A stretch of DNA of 39,516 bases from positions 1 through 39,516 of the forward strand of contig JAZRYX010000009.1 in the NCBI GenBank assembly GCA_045600945.1. Reading direction: 5' to 3'. Below are positions 22,396 to 31,551 of the stretch, one piece after another. Each line of letters begins with the position of its first letter. Position 1 is the stretch's first letter. The notes beneath the pieces are model-generated. The model made no database searches, was not told the origin of the DNA, and worked only from the letters and a program-made list of their open reading frames with translations. The position numbers were made by a program, and so were the translations under genes. Origin of the DNA: Darwinimomas sp045600945 (GTDB lineage Bacteria; Bacillota; Clostridia; Lachnospirales; Lachnospiraceae).

Positions 22396-23540
22396 TGGGC
22401 TTTAAGGTTATAAAAAGCGGACTTCTTACGACTGTTCAGGATGCCGGCAGGCGTGGCTATCAGAGATACGGTATGGCTGTTTCAGGTTCTGTTGACGTTC
22501 ATTCATACATATATGCCAACATCCTTGTAGGAAATGCTCCGACAGAAGCTGTTCTTGAAGTAACGCTCATGGGACCGACCATTGAATTCACATCACCGTC
22601 TGTTATTGCGATAACAGGAGGAGATCTGACACCGAGAATCAACGGGGCACCGGCGCAGATGTACAAGGCACTTCGTGTGGCTAAAGGAGATGTACTTTCT
22701 TTCGGTCACGTGAAATCAGGATGCAGAGCAGATGTTGCATTTGCGGGAGGTCTCGATATAGATGAGATCATGGGAAGCCGTTCCACATATATAAAGGCAG
22801 GACTCGGAGGGCATCACGGACGTAATCTTCAGGACGGAGACGAGATTGAGTTCAGGAAAGAAAATGTGTGTCCTGCAAATATTGATATAAGAGAAATGGA
22901 GGCTCCGATAGACTGGACCGGTGATTATACGGTTCGCGTGGTTCTGGGACCGGAAGAGGACAGGTTTACGGATGCGGGTATCGGTACATTTCTTTCATCA
23001 GAGTACAAAGTAACCAATTCTTTTGACAGGATGGGAGTAAGACTCGAAGGAGCTGCGATTGAGCATGTAACGGATGCCAATGTTATCTCAAACGGTATTC
23101 CCTTTGGAGCCATACAGGTTCCGGACAGCGGACAGCCGATAATCATGCTTTCGGATCGGCAGACTGTCGGTGGATACACGAAGATTGCAACGATAATAAA
23201 TGTTGATATGCCTATGATTGCACAGTGCAAGGCAGGGGACCGGATACATTTTAAAACAATCAATATCTATGAGGCCCAAGAATTGTTTGTTAAACAGATT
23301 AATTATTATCGCGCACTCAGGGACTCATTTGATAATTATGTCGGCAAGCTGGGATCCATCCCGGAGTCACCGCTTATTCATAATAATGCCGGCAGAGAAA
23401 TGAAGATACCGGCGGCTGAGACTGCTCTAAAGCCGGAAGTAAAACCGGATACACAGGCAGAGGCAAAGAAAGTCTCCGGCGCGACGGGAACATTTACCGC
23501 ATGTGTAAACGGCAGGCAATACACGATTTCGATTAATTGA
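22395..23540 (+). CDS. pxpC: 5-oxoprolinase subunit C (KipA family) with an extra C-terminal tail
   Basis: The 381-residue protein has the KipA/allophanate hydrolase subunit 2 signature LLTTVQDAGRRGYQRYGMAVSG at the start (given here in part), then AITGGDLTPRINGAPAQM and GGYTKIATI with the QVPDSGQPIIMLSDRQT loop. Family members have about 330 residues. The last 50 here add a Pro/Ala/Lys-rich linker and a short strand FTACVNGRQYTISIN that resembles the first strand of a biotinyl carrier domain, without the rest of it. It completes the PxpABC complex. The next gene follows 13 bases after its stop. Confidence 0.92.
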   Translation: MGFKVIKSGLLTTVQDAGRRGYQRYGMAVSGSVDVHSYIYANILVGNAPTEAVLEVTLMGPTIEFTSPSVIAITGGDLTPRINGAPAQMYKALRVAKGDVLSFGHVKSGCRADVAFAGGLDIDEIMGSRSTYIKAGLGGHHGRNLQDGDEIEFRKENVCPANIDIREMEAPIDWTGDYTVRVVLGPEEDRFTDAGIGTFLSSEYKVTNSFDRMGVRLEGAAIEHVTDANVISNGIPFGAIQVPDSGQPIIMLSDRQTVGGYTKIATIINVDMPMIAQCKAGDRIHFKTINIYEAQELFVKQINYYRALRDSFDNYVGKLGSIPESPLIHNNAGREMKIPAAETALKPEVKPDTQAEAKKVSGATGTFTACVNGRQYTISIN

Positions 23541-23553
23541 TTTGGGAGATGTT

Positions 23554-24384
23554 ATGGCAGAGTTTGATATTAAACCGTATGTGAACATGAAACCATCGGA
23601 AGTACGTGAGAGGATACGCAATCAGGAGATTACATTTCCTACAGCAGGTATGGCAGCGGGATATGCGCAGGCCAATCTCGTTATTCTTCCGGGTAAGTGG
23701 GCAGAGGATTTTAAGGAGTTTTGCAGGTTGAATCCGTTTCCGTGCCCTGTGCTTGAGATTATGGAAGGCAGTCCGAAGACTCATGACATGGGAGAAGGCG
23801 GAGATATAACGACCGATATTCCGGAATATTTTATTTACCGTGATGGTGTGATGGTTGAGAAACGTCGCGATGTAAGCGATATGTGGCAGGACGATTTTAC
23901 AGGATTTCTGATCGGATGCAGTTTTTCATTTGAAGAGAAGCTTATGAAAGAGGGCATCGAGGTTCGCCACATCGCGCAGGGACGAAATGTTCCCATGTTC
24001 AAAACATCTATACAGACAAAGCAGGCAGGACCTTTCTTCGGTCCGATGGTATGCAGTATGAGACCTATGACGCCGGAGAATGCGAAGCGTGCTTATGATA
24101 TCACGGTTAAGATGCCAAATGTTCACGGTGCACCGGTTCATATCGGTGATCCTGCAGAAATCGGCATCAGGGACATCATGAAACCGGATTATGGTGAAGC
24201 GGTTGATATATACCCCGGTGAGGTGCCTGTATTCTGGCCGTGCGGCGTTACACCACAGGCTGCGGTCGAGAATGCAAAACCTCCGATAGTAATTACACAT
24301 TCCCCGGGACACATGTTTATAACCGATATAGTCAATGCAGAATTAAACGATTTTTTATCTAAAAAGAAAAACCAGTCCTGTTAG
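23554..24384 (+). CDS. YcsI/DUF1445 family protein (D-glutamate cyclase-like, putative hydro-lyase)
   Basis: The 276-residue cytoplasmic protein has the family marks NPFPCPVLEI, GDITTDIPEYFIYRDG, FLIGCSFSFE, VRHIAQGRNVPMFKT, FFGPMVCSMRPM, HGAPVHIGDP and PVFWPCGVTPQAA. One human homologue region belongs to D-glutamate cyclase, which makes 5-oxo-D-proline from D-glutamate. That reaction would feed into the same metabolites as PxpABC, but activity of the bacterial protein is not established here. ATG 23554 follows GGGAG by five to six bases; an upstream TTG (23542) is less likely. The order is that of the Bacillus ycs-kip locus. Confidence 0.9.
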   Translation: MAEFDIKPYVNMKPSEVRERIRNQEITFPTAGMAAGYAQANLVILPGKWAEDFKEFCRLNPFPCPVLEIMEGSPKTHDMGEGGDITTDIPEYFIYRDGVMVEKRRDVSDMWQDDFTGFLIGCSFSFEEKLMKEGIEVRHIAQGRNVPMFKTSIQTKQAGPFFGPMVCSMRPMTPENAKRAYDITVKMPNVHGAPVHIGDPAEIGIRDIMKPDYGEAVDIYPGEVPVFWPCGVTPQAAVENAKPPIVITHSPGHMFITDIVNAELNDFLSKKKNQSC

Positions 24385-24463
24385 ATAAAAACAGGGAACA
24401 AAAAGAAACGATAATGTGGTATTATTTTTGTATGCAGTACACAGAAAACAGAAAGGTACAATT

Positions 24464-25123
24464 ATGTTTGAGATGAACGAACAGGAATACATTCCGCTAA
24501 GAGATGTCGTATTTAATTCGATTAGAAATGCCATCATAAAGGGAGAACTGAAACCGGGAGAAAGACTTCTGGAGATACAGCTTGCCGAGAAACTCGGAGT
24601 AAGCCGCACGCCGGTCAGAGAAGCAATCAGAAAATTGGAGAACGAAGGTCTCGTTACGATGCTTCCGAGAAGAGGCGCTACGGTTTCAGGAATCACGATC
24701 AAGCATCTTCAGGATGTCCTGGAGATAAGAACGGCATTGGGAGAACTGGCTGTAAAACTGGCATGCATGCGTATAACTCCCGAAGCGCTTGAGGAGCTCA
24801 AAACTATTGAGGCAGAACTCGAAGCAAAAAAAGACGGCGATGATGTGTTTGAACTTTCAAACATTGATGAAAAATTTCATGAGAAGATATATCTTGCGAC
24901 AAATAACCCGCGTCTCATTCAGATGCTCGGAAATCTTAAAGAGCAGCTTTACAGGTATCGTCTTGAGTATATGAAGGTAAAAGCCAAGAGAGAGACACTT
25001 CTCAGCGAGCACAGAGATATTATCGCGGCAATCGAAAAAGGCAATCCTGAAGAAGGCATAAAGGCAATCAGAAAACATATTCAGAGTCAGGCAGAGGAAA
25101 TACTCAAAATAATAGGTAATTGA
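24464..25123 (+). CDS. GntR family transcriptional regulator, FCD subfamily
   Basis: The 219-residue protein has an N-terminal winged helix (about 8-72) with the core LAEKLGVSRTPVREAIRKLE and the wing LVTMLPRRGATVS. A helical FCD ligand-binding domain (about 80-215) includes EIRTALGELAVKLA, DEKFHEKIY and SEHRDIIAAIEKGN; its Asp and His residues usually hold a metal that binds small carboxylates. A ligand such as 5-oxoproline or glutamate would fit the context but is inferred. KipR, the Bacillus locus regulator, is of another family (IclR). I use ATG 24464 after GAAAGG; the longer frame upstream crosses the promoter area. An inverted pair TGTA-N5-TACA (24430-24442) lies just upstream. Confidence 0.88.
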   Translation: MFEMNEQEYIPLRDVVFNSIRNAIIKGELKPGERLLEIQLAEKLGVSRTPVREAIRKLENEGLVTMLPRRGATVSGITIKHLQDVLEIRTALGELAVKLACMRITPEALEELKTIEAELEAKKDGDDVFELSNIDEKFHEKIYLATNNPRLIQMLGNLKEQLYRYRLEYMKVKAKRETLLSEHRDIIAAIEKGNPEEGIKAIRKHIQSQAEEILKIIGN

Positions 25124-25124
25124 G

Positions 25125-26174
25125 ATGAAGAAGAACTTACTGGTTTTATTCGGAGGACAGTCATCTGAGCATGAGATATCATGCATGTCTGTTCAGAATG
25201 TTGTCAGATGTATAGATAATGAAAAATATGATATCCTGCTCGTCGGCATCACAAAAGACGGACATTGGGTAAAGTGTGACAGGCTTGAAGACATAGCTTC
25301 CGGCAAATGGAGAGAAAGCACCGTATCCGCTTTGGTATCACCTGATGCAAAAGAAAGGTCGGTTTATTTCTCGGATGGAACAAAAGCAAAAATAGACGTG
25401 GCGTTTCCGGTTCTTCACGGAAATTACGGAGAGGACGGAACCGTGCAGGGACTGTTTGAACTTGCGGGGATTCCGTATGTCGGATGCGGCGGACTTTCAA
25501 GTGCCGTAACCATGGATAAATATTATACGAAGCTTATAGTAAGTGCCATCGGGACGATCAAGCAGGCTGATTACGAACTCGTGCTTTCAAGAAAGCTTGA
25601 TCGCAAGATGTATGATTACGTTGATGTGATTGAAAAACATCTCGGTTATCCCGTTTTTGTTAAACCGTCTTCAGGCGGATCGAGCTGCGGAGTAAGCCGA
25701 GCAAAAAACAGAGAGGAACTTGTTGAAGGACTTAAATTTGCGGCAAGGTATGACAGAAAGATACTTGTTGAAGAGATGATCACCGGTCGTGAGATAGAGT
25801 GTGCCGTTTTGGGCGGCGGTGATGACATCAAGGCCAGCGGCGTAGGAGAGATACTTGCTGCAGCAGAGTTTTATGACTATGATGCGAAATACAACAATCC
25901 ACAGTCTCAGACAGTAATTAATCCTGATATTCCTCAAAAAGCAATTGATGAGATTCGTGAGGACGCAGTCAGCATTTTCAAATCCGTAGACGGGCACGGA
26001 CTTTCAAGAGTTGACTTCTTTGTAAAAGATGACGGCACAGTTGTTTTTAATGAGATAAATACCATCCCCGGATTCACGGCCATCAGCATGTACCCTATGC
26101 TTTGGGAAGCACAGGGAATTTCAAAAAAGGAACTGGTTCAGAGACTGATAGATCTAGCATATGAAAGAGTGTAA
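25125..26174 (+). CDS. ddl: D-alanine-D-alanine ligase
   Basis: The 349-residue ATP-grasp enzyme begins LLVLFGGQSSEHEISCMSVQNV. It has LHGNYGEDGTVQGL, FVKPSSGGSSCGVSR (the nucleotide region), and EFYDYDAKYNN with the Tyr of the omega loop that favours D-alanine over D-lactate. It closes with FNEINTIPGFT. It joins two D-alanines for peptidoglycan. The start is one base after the GntR stop, so regulator, ddl and murI form one operon. The ribosome binding site is weak, which suggests coupling to translation of the regulator. Confidence 0.95.
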   Translation: MKKNLLVLFGGQSSEHEISCMSVQNVVRCIDNEKYDILLVGITKDGHWVKCDRLEDIASGKWRESTVSALVSPDAKERSVYFSDGTKAKIDVAFPVLHGNYGEDGTVQGLFELAGIPYVGCGGLSSAVTMDKYYTKLIVSAIGTIKQADYELVLSRKLDRKMYDYVDVIEKHLGYPVFVKPSSGGSSCGVSRAKNREELVEGLKFAARYDRKILVEEMITGREIECAVLGGGDDIKASGVGEILAAAEFYDYDAKYNNPQSQTVINPDIPQKAIDEIREDAVSIFKSVDGHGLSRVDFFVKDDGTVVFNEINTIPGFTAISMYPMLWEAQGISKKELVQRLIDLAYERV

Positions 26175-26982
26175 TAGTTGTGCTCCTATAGGAGTATTTG
26201 ATTCGGGAATCGGAGGACTCACTGTTGCGCATGAGATCATGAAACAGCTCCCGGATGAAAAAATAATATATTTCGGTGATACCGCAAGACTTCCTTACGG
26301 AAACAAATCCCGTGAGACCATAATCAGCTACGCACGGCAGATCAGAAGATTTCTTGAAAGCCGCAAAGTCAAAGCAATAGTTGTAGCCTGCAACACAGCA
26401 AGCGCTTACGCACTGGATACGCTTTGTGAAGAATCCGAGATACCTGTAGTCGGGATGATCCATGCAGGTTCCAGGATCGCCTCACAGGCGACGCGAAACG
26501 GCAATATCGGAGTTATAGGAACTTTGGGAACGACATCAAGCGGTGTATATAAGAAAATGATGGACTCCATGAGGCCCGGTCTTAATGTTATCCAAAAAGC
26601 TTGTCCGCTGTTTGTTCCATTGGTTGAGGAAGGTCTGTGGGATTCAAAGATTACCGATGAAGTGGCACAGATGTATCTGGAAGAACTTAAAAAAGCCGAT
26701 GTAGATACGATGGTACTCGGCTGCACGCATTATCCGCTTCTTAAGGATACGATAGCAAAAGTAATGGGAGATGATGTGAGACTTGTCAATCCCGCTTACG
26801 AGACCGCAAGGGAGCTTAAAGAGATACTGAAAGAAGAGGGGCTTTTAAGAGTCGGCAGTGATGAGAGCGTAAAACATGAATTTTATGCAAGCGATCTTGC
26901 CGATAAAATGCAGGAATTCGCCAAGAGTATACTCATTGGCGAATCCATAAATACGTCTAAGATAGACATAACCGAATATTGA
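26161..26982 (+). CDS. murI: Glutamate racemase
   Basis: The 273-residue protein has GVFDSGIGGLTV, the first catalytic Cys in VACNTASA (C77) and the second in LGCTHYPLL (C188). It supplies D-glutamate for the peptidoglycan stem peptide. The start lies 14 bases inside the end of ddl. Next to 5-oxoprolinase and a D-glutamate cyclase-like gene, it places D- and L-glutamate interconversion, cyclisation and ring opening in one stretch of DNA. Confidence 0.95.
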   Translation: MKECNSCAPIGVFDSGIGGLTVAHEIMKQLPDEKIIYFGDTARLPYGNKSRETIISYARQIRRFLESRKVKAIVVACNTASAYALDTLCEESEIPVVGMIHAGSRIASQATRNGNIGVIGTLGTTSSGVYKKMMDSMRPGLNVIQKACPLFVPLVEEGLWDSKITDEVAQMYLEELKKADVDTMVLGCTHYPLLKDTIAKVMGDDVRLVNPAYETARELKEILKEEGLLRVGSDESVKHEFYASDLADKMQEFAKSILIGESINTSKIDITEY

Positions 26983-26987
26983 TTTTC

Positions 26988-27011
26988 AAAGAAGTTTATC
27001 AGGACTTCTTT
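26988..27011. terminator. Hairpin between the convergent murI and membrane-protein genes
   Basis: AAAGAAGT (26988-26995) and ACTTCTTT (27004-27011) are perfect inverted arms with an 8-base loop. The repeat overlaps the last codons of the minus-strand gene. It has short T runs on both sides and may stop transcription from either direction, though it is weak in GC. Confidence 0.5.
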
Positions 27012-27460
27012 CCTGAGACCTTCTCGCGAGCTCTTGCGAGGAGGCTTTTTTTAACGGGAGCCTTGGGAACAGCCTGACCGCGGATGGACTTGATCTCCGT
27101 GATGTATATGCCGCTTACTACAACCTTGCACTCTGTCTTGACCGGGAGAATCTCAAAAACCTGAGGATCTGCCATAAGAGTAAGGATCTTCGGACCGACT
27201 TTAGCCTTTACGATAGGGAACTTCATGAGTTTTGCGTACTTCGGCATCTGCTCACTTACCGCCTTGGGCATATTGGCATCTTTTATTTTCATTTTTTTCT
27301 TATCTATAATGAGCATGCTTACGGTCATTTTCTGCTGATCCATGATAGCCTGCTGCTCAGCCTGACGTCCCTGCATCTTGCGTCCTACGAAGTATAAGGC
27401 CACCATAACTGCTGCTATGACACAAAGAACGATAATCACGATTGTCCAAGCTGTACTCAT
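26999..27460 (-). CDS. Small single-pass membrane protein of unknown function
   Basis: The 153-residue protein begins MSTAWTIVIIVLCVIAAV, one N-terminal membrane helix (about 4-24) with no cleavage site. A basic, Gln-rich stretch, a soluble domain (about 45-125) with a beta-rich pattern, and a basic tail ending in KKS follow. I recall similar proteins upstream of rpoB in other Lachnospiraceae but know of no function. ATG 27460 follows GGAGGG by seven bases; a longer frame with seven extra residues upstream would ignore this site. It is divergent from rpoB. Confidence 0.75.
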   Translation of the reverse strand: MSTAWTIVIIVLCVIAAVMVALYFVGRKMQGRQAEQQAIMDQQKMTVSMLIIDKKKMKIKDANMPKAVSEQMPKYAKLMKFPIVKAKVGPKILTLMADPQVFEILPVKTECKVVVSGIYITEIKSIRGQAVPKAPVKKSLLARAREKVSGKKS

Positions 27461-27553
27461 AAAATATCCCTCCGAATTCACATAGATAGCAAAAGTATAT
27501 CAAAACAGTAAAAAAAAGGCAATAAAACCGAACACCAAACTGTAAAAAACCAG

Positions 27554-27582
27554 TTGACACTTGACAGCGATAGTGTTAGTAT
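27554..27582 (+). promoter_or_regulatory. rpoB promoter
   Basis: A consensus TTGACA (27554-27559), a 17-base spacer and TAGTAT (27577-27582) put the transcription start near 27589 and give a leader of about 88 bases. This is one of the best promoters in the window, as expected for an essential, highly expressed operon. Confidence 0.8.
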
Positions 27583-27608
27583 GAAATTTGCACTATCCTG
27601 CCGTATTA

Positions 27609-27639
27609 GGCGAATTGCGCCCTTTTTTGGGATTGCAAT
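27609..27639 (+). promoter_or_regulatory. Possible attenuator in the rpoB leader
   Basis: A short GC hairpin, GGCG/CGCC (27609-27621), is followed by six T residues (27623-27628), as in a small terminator. An alternative stem pairs CCC (27620-27622) with GGG (27629-27631) and ATTGC (27614-27618) with GCAAT (27635-27639). It would break the first hairpin and put the T-tract in its loop. The first stem is only four pairs, so this is tentative. Confidence 0.3.
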
Positions 27640-27676
27640 CTTATTAGAGTGACTAAAAATACGAGGTGAAATGTCC

Positions 27677-30600
27677 ATGGAGAAAAGCAAAATGCGCCCT
27701 GTGAAAGCAGGGAAAAGCATGAGAATGAGCTTCTCAAAAGGTAAAGAAGTACTTGAGATGCCAAACCTCATCGAGATCCAGAAGAACTCTTATGAATGGT
27801 TCTTAGGCGACGGACTTAAGGAAGTATTTAAAGATATCTTCCCTATCGAAGACTTCGCCGGTCATCTGAGTCTTGACTTTGTTGACTTTAGGCTTTGCAG
27901 AGACGACGTTAAGTATTCTATAGAAGAATGCAAAGAGCGTGATGCAACATATGCTGCTCCGATGAGAGTCAAAGTCAGATTATGCAACAACGATAAAGAT
28001 GAGATGAATGAACATGAGATATTCATGGGCGACCTTCCTCTTATGACAGATACGGGATCATTCGTTATCAATGGTGCTGAGCGAGTTATCGTCAGCCAGT
28101 TGGTAAGATCTCCCGGAATCTATTATACGAGAGAACACGATAAACTTGGTAAGGAGTGCTTCTTCTGCCAGGTTATCCCTAACCGAGGAGCATGGCTTGA
28201 GTATGAAACAGACTCAAACGATGTTTTCTTCGTGCGTGTTGACAGAACACGTAAAGTACCGGTAACGGTTCTTTGTCGTGCACTCGGATACGGAACCAAC
28301 ACAGAGATACTTGAACTGTTTGGTGACGAGCCGAAGATAAAAGCATCATTCCTTAAGGATCCTTCTATATCAGAAAGAAATCCGGAAGGAAGTTATGAGA
28401 CAGGTCTTCTTGAGTTATATAAGAAGATTCGTCCGGGCGAGCCGCTCTCCGTTGATTCGGCAGAGAGTCTGTTCAATGCGATGTTCTTTGATCCGAGAAG
28501 ATATGATCTTGCCAAAGTCGGTCGCTACAAATTCAATAAGAAACTTAACTTCAAGTACCGTTTGAACGGTCAGACACTTGCAGAGGATGTCATTGACGAA
28601 TCTACAGGTGAGCTTCTTGCAGCAAAGGGAACAGTGGTCGATAAAGAACTCGGTCAGAATATTCAGGATGCTGCAGTTCCGTTCGTATTTGTAGAAGGAC
28701 CTGATGATCATAAGATCAAAGTCATTTCAAATATGATGGTTGATATAAAGCATCATGTTAATGTTAAGAATCCGGAAGAGCTCGGCATAACAGAAGCAGT
28801 TTATTATCCGCTTCTTAAAGAACTCATCGATAATGCAAAGAATCAGACAGAACTTAAGGAAGCAATCGAAAAGAATGCAAGTGAACTGATTCCGAAGCAT
28901 ATCACTAAAGAAGACATCATCGCTTCCATCAACTACTGTATCCATGTAGAGTACGGCGTAGGTAATCTTGATGACATCGATCATCTGGGCAACCGTCGTA
29001 TCAGAGCCGTAGGAGAACTCCTTCAGAACCAGTATCGTATCGGCCTTTCACGTATGGAGAGAGTTGTGCGTGAGCGTATGACAACTCAGGATATCGAGAC
29101 AATCACACCGCAGTCACTTATTAATATCAAACCTGTAACTGCAGCAGTTAAGGAGTTCTTCGGATCATCACAGCTGTCACAGTTCATGGATCAGAATAAC
29201 CCGCTGTCAGAGCTTACTCACAAGAGAAGACTTTCAGCACTCGGCCCGGGCGGTCTTTCAAGAGATCGTGCAGGATTTGAAGTTCGAGATGTTCATTATA
29301 CACATTACGGACGTATGTGCCCGATTGAGACACCTGAAGGTCCCAACATCGGACTTATCAACTCGCTTGCAAGTTATGCAAGAATCAATCCTTACGGTTT
29401 CATCGAGGCTCCTTACAGAGTAGTTAAGAAAGATAAAGGCGGTGAACCTGTAGTAACAGAGGATGTTGTATATCTTACTGCAGATGAAGAAGACAACTTT
29501 GTAGTTGCACAGGCTAACTCTCTTCTTGATGAAAAGGGTCATTTCGTAAGAAACAACGTATCAGGTCGTTACAGAGAAGAAACATCCGAGTTCCAGAAGG
29601 AAAAAATCGACCTTATGGATGTATCTCCGAGAATGGTATTCTCAGTTGCTACATCTATGATTCCTTTCCTTCAGAATGATGATGCTAACCGTGCCCTCAT
29701 GGGTTCGAACATGCAGCGTCAGGCGGTTCCGCTTATGCTTACGGAAGCTCCTGTAGTAGGAACGGGCATGGAGAATAAAGCTGCCGTTGACTCAGGCGCT
29801 TGTGTAGTTGCAAAACACGCGGGAACGGTTTTACTTTCCGAATCAAAGAAGATCGTTATCAAACGTGATGATAACAAAGAAAAAGAAGAGTACTATCTCA
29901 CAAAGTTCTCACGTTCAAACCAGTCAAACTCATACAACCAGGTTCCTATCGTTGATAAGGGTGACCATGTTGAACCGGGCGATGTAATCGCAGACGGTCC
30001 TTCAACTTCAGGCGGTGAGCTTGCTCTCGGAAAGAATCCTCTTATCGGATTCATGACATGGGAAGGCTATAACTACGAGGATGCCGTACTCCTTTCAGAA
30101 CGTCTTGTTCAGCACGATACATATACTTCGATTCATATTGAAGAGTATGAGTGCGCAGCTCGTGATACAAAGCTCGGACCGGAAGAAATCACAAGAGATG
30201 TTCCGGGTGTCGGCGAAGATGCACTCAAGGATCTTGATTCAGACGGTATCATAAGAATCGGCGCAGAAGTACGTGCCGGAGATATCCTTGTCGGCAAGGT
30301 AACTCCTAAGGGAGAGACAGAGCTTACTGCAGAAGAAAGACTACTTCGTGCCATCTTCGGTGAGAAGGCAAGAGAAGTTCGTGATACATCACTTAAAGTT
30401 CCTCACGGAGCATACGGTGTTGTTGTAGCCGCAAAGGTATTTACCCGCGAGAACAGCGATGAGCTTCAGCCGGGTGTAAGCCAGAACGTACGTATCTATA
30501 TCGCACAGAAGAGAAAAATCTCCGTAGGTGATAAGATGGCAGGACGTCACGGAAACAAGGGCGTTGTATCAAGAGTACTTCCTGTAGAGGATATGCCGTT

Positions 30601-31534
30601 CCTTCCGAACGGTCGTCCGCTTGATATCGTACTTAACCCGTTAGGCGTTCCTTCACGTATGAACATCGGACAGGTACTTGAGCTTCACTTAAGTCTTGCA
30701 TCCATGGTACTCGGAATCAACGTATCAACTCCTGTATTCGACGGAGCAAACGAGACAGACATCCAGGATATGCTTGAACTCGCAAACGACTACGCAAATA
30801 CAGAATGGGATGATTTCAAGAAGAAATATAAATCGGTTCTCAGACCGGAAGTCATGACATATCTGGAAGAGCACCTTGACCACAGAGAAGTATGGAAAGG
30901 TGTTCCGATTACAAGAGACGGAAAAGTACCGCTTCGTGACGGAAGAACAGGAGAATATTTTGATTCACCTGTATCTGTAGGACACATGCATTACCTTAAA
31001 CTCCATCATCTTGTTGATGATAAGATTCATGCCCGTTCAACAGGTCCTTACTCACTTGTAACTCAGCAGCCGCTCGGCGGTAAAGCTCAGTTCGGTGGTC
31101 AGCGATTCGGAGAGATGGAAGTTTGGGCTCTTGAGGCATATGGTGCATCATATACACTTCAGGAGATTCTTACCGTTAAGTCGGATGATGTTGTCGGACG
31201 TGTTAAGACATACGAAGCAATCATCAAGGGCGAGAATATACCGGAAGCAGGTATACCTGAGTCATTCAAGGTTCTTATCAAAGAGCTCCAATCACTCGGA
31301 CTCGATGTAAGAGTACTTAAAGACAACGGAAAAGAGAACTACGAAGAAGTAGAACTTAAGGAAAATGTTGACTACGGCGATATCAGTTACCATTCGGTAA
31401 TTGAAGGCGACAGACGTTATCATGACAGTCAGCGTGAATTTGCAGAGGCAGGTTTCACTCAGCAGGAGTGGAATGAAAAAGGAGAAATCGTAGATTCACA
31501 GCTTGAAGACAATTATGATGACTCAGATGAATAA
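27677..31534 (+). CDS. rpoB: DNA-directed RNA polymerase beta subunit
   Basis: The 1285-residue beta subunit forms one side of the RNA polymerase cleft. NSYEWFLGDGLKEVF lies near the start. The rifampicin-binding region SQLSQFMDQNNPLSELTHKRRLSALGPGG is present with standard residues, followed by YGRMCPIETPEGPNIGLI and, in the hybrid-binding part, GDKMAGRHGNKG and GGKAQFGGQRFGEMEVWALEA. ATG 27677 is eight bases after GAGGTG; an ATG six bases upstream is too close to that site. The gene has its own promoter and is not preceded by rplJ-rplL, which is the common arrangement. Confidence 0.98.
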   Translation: MEKSKMRPVKAGKSMRMSFSKGKEVLEMPNLIEIQKNSYEWFLGDGLKEVFKDIFPIEDFAGHLSLDFVDFRLCRDDVKYSIEECKERDATYAAPMRVKVRLCNNDKDEMNEHEIFMGDLPLMTDTGSFVINGAERVIVSQLVRSPGIYYTREHDKLGKECFFCQVIPNRGAWLEYETDSNDVFFVRVDRTRKVPVTVLCRALGYGTNTEILELFGDEPKIKASFLKDPSISERNPEGSYETGLLELYKKIRPGEPLSVDSAESLFNAMFFDPRRYDLAKVGRYKFNKKLNFKYRLNGQTLAEDVIDESTGELLAAKGTVVDKELGQNIQDAAVPFVFVEGPDDHKIKVISNMMVDIKHHVNVKNPEELGITEAVYYPLLKELIDNAKNQTELKEAIEKNASELIPKHITKEDIIASINYCIHVEYGVGNLDDIDHLGNRRIRAVGELLQNQYRIGLSRMERVVRERMTTQDIETITPQSLINIKPVTAAVKEFFGSSQLSQFMDQNNPLSELTHKRRLSALGPGGLSRDRAGFEVRDVHYTHYGRMCPIETPEGPNIGLINSLASYARINPYGFIEAPYRVVKKDKGGEPVVTEDVVYLTADEEDNFVVAQANSLLDEKGHFVRNNVSGRYREETSEFQKEKIDLMDVSPRMVFSVATSMIPFLQNDDANRALMGSNMQRQAVPLMLTEAPVVGTGMENKAAVDSGACVVAKHAGTVLLSESKKIVIKRDDNKEKEEYYLTKFSRSNQSNSYNQVPIVDKGDHVEPGDVIADGPSTSGGELALGKNPLIGFMTWEGYNYEDAVLLSERLVQHDTYTSIHIEEYECAARDTKLGPEEITRDVPGVGEDALKDLDSDGIIRIGAEVRAGDILVGKVTPKGETELTAEERLLRAIFGEKAREVRDTSLKVPHGAYGVVVAAKVFTRENSDELQPGVSQNVRIYIAQKRKISVGDKMAGRHGNKGVVSRVLPVEDMPFLPNGRPLDIVLNPLGVPSRMNIGQVLELHLSLASMVLGINVSTPVFDGANETDIQDMLELANDYANTEWDDFKKKYKSVLRPEVMTYLEEHLDHREVWKGVPITRDGKVPLRDGRTGEYFDSPVSVGHMHYLKLHHLVDDKIHARSTGPYSLVTQQPLGGKAQFGGQRFGEMEVWALEAYGASYTLQEILTVKSDDVVGRVKTYEAIIKGENIPEAGIPESFKVLIKELQSLGLDVRVLKDNGKENYEEVELKENVDYGDISYHSVIEGDRRYHDSQREFAEAGFTQQEWNEKGEIVDSQLEDNYDDSDE

Positions 31535-31551
31535 TAAAGGAGCGCATGAAT

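Noticed and set aside
27671..27676. RpoB start at ATG 27671
   Set aside because: It is only two bases from GAGGTG. The next ATG at 27677 has proper spacing and matches the usual MEK start.
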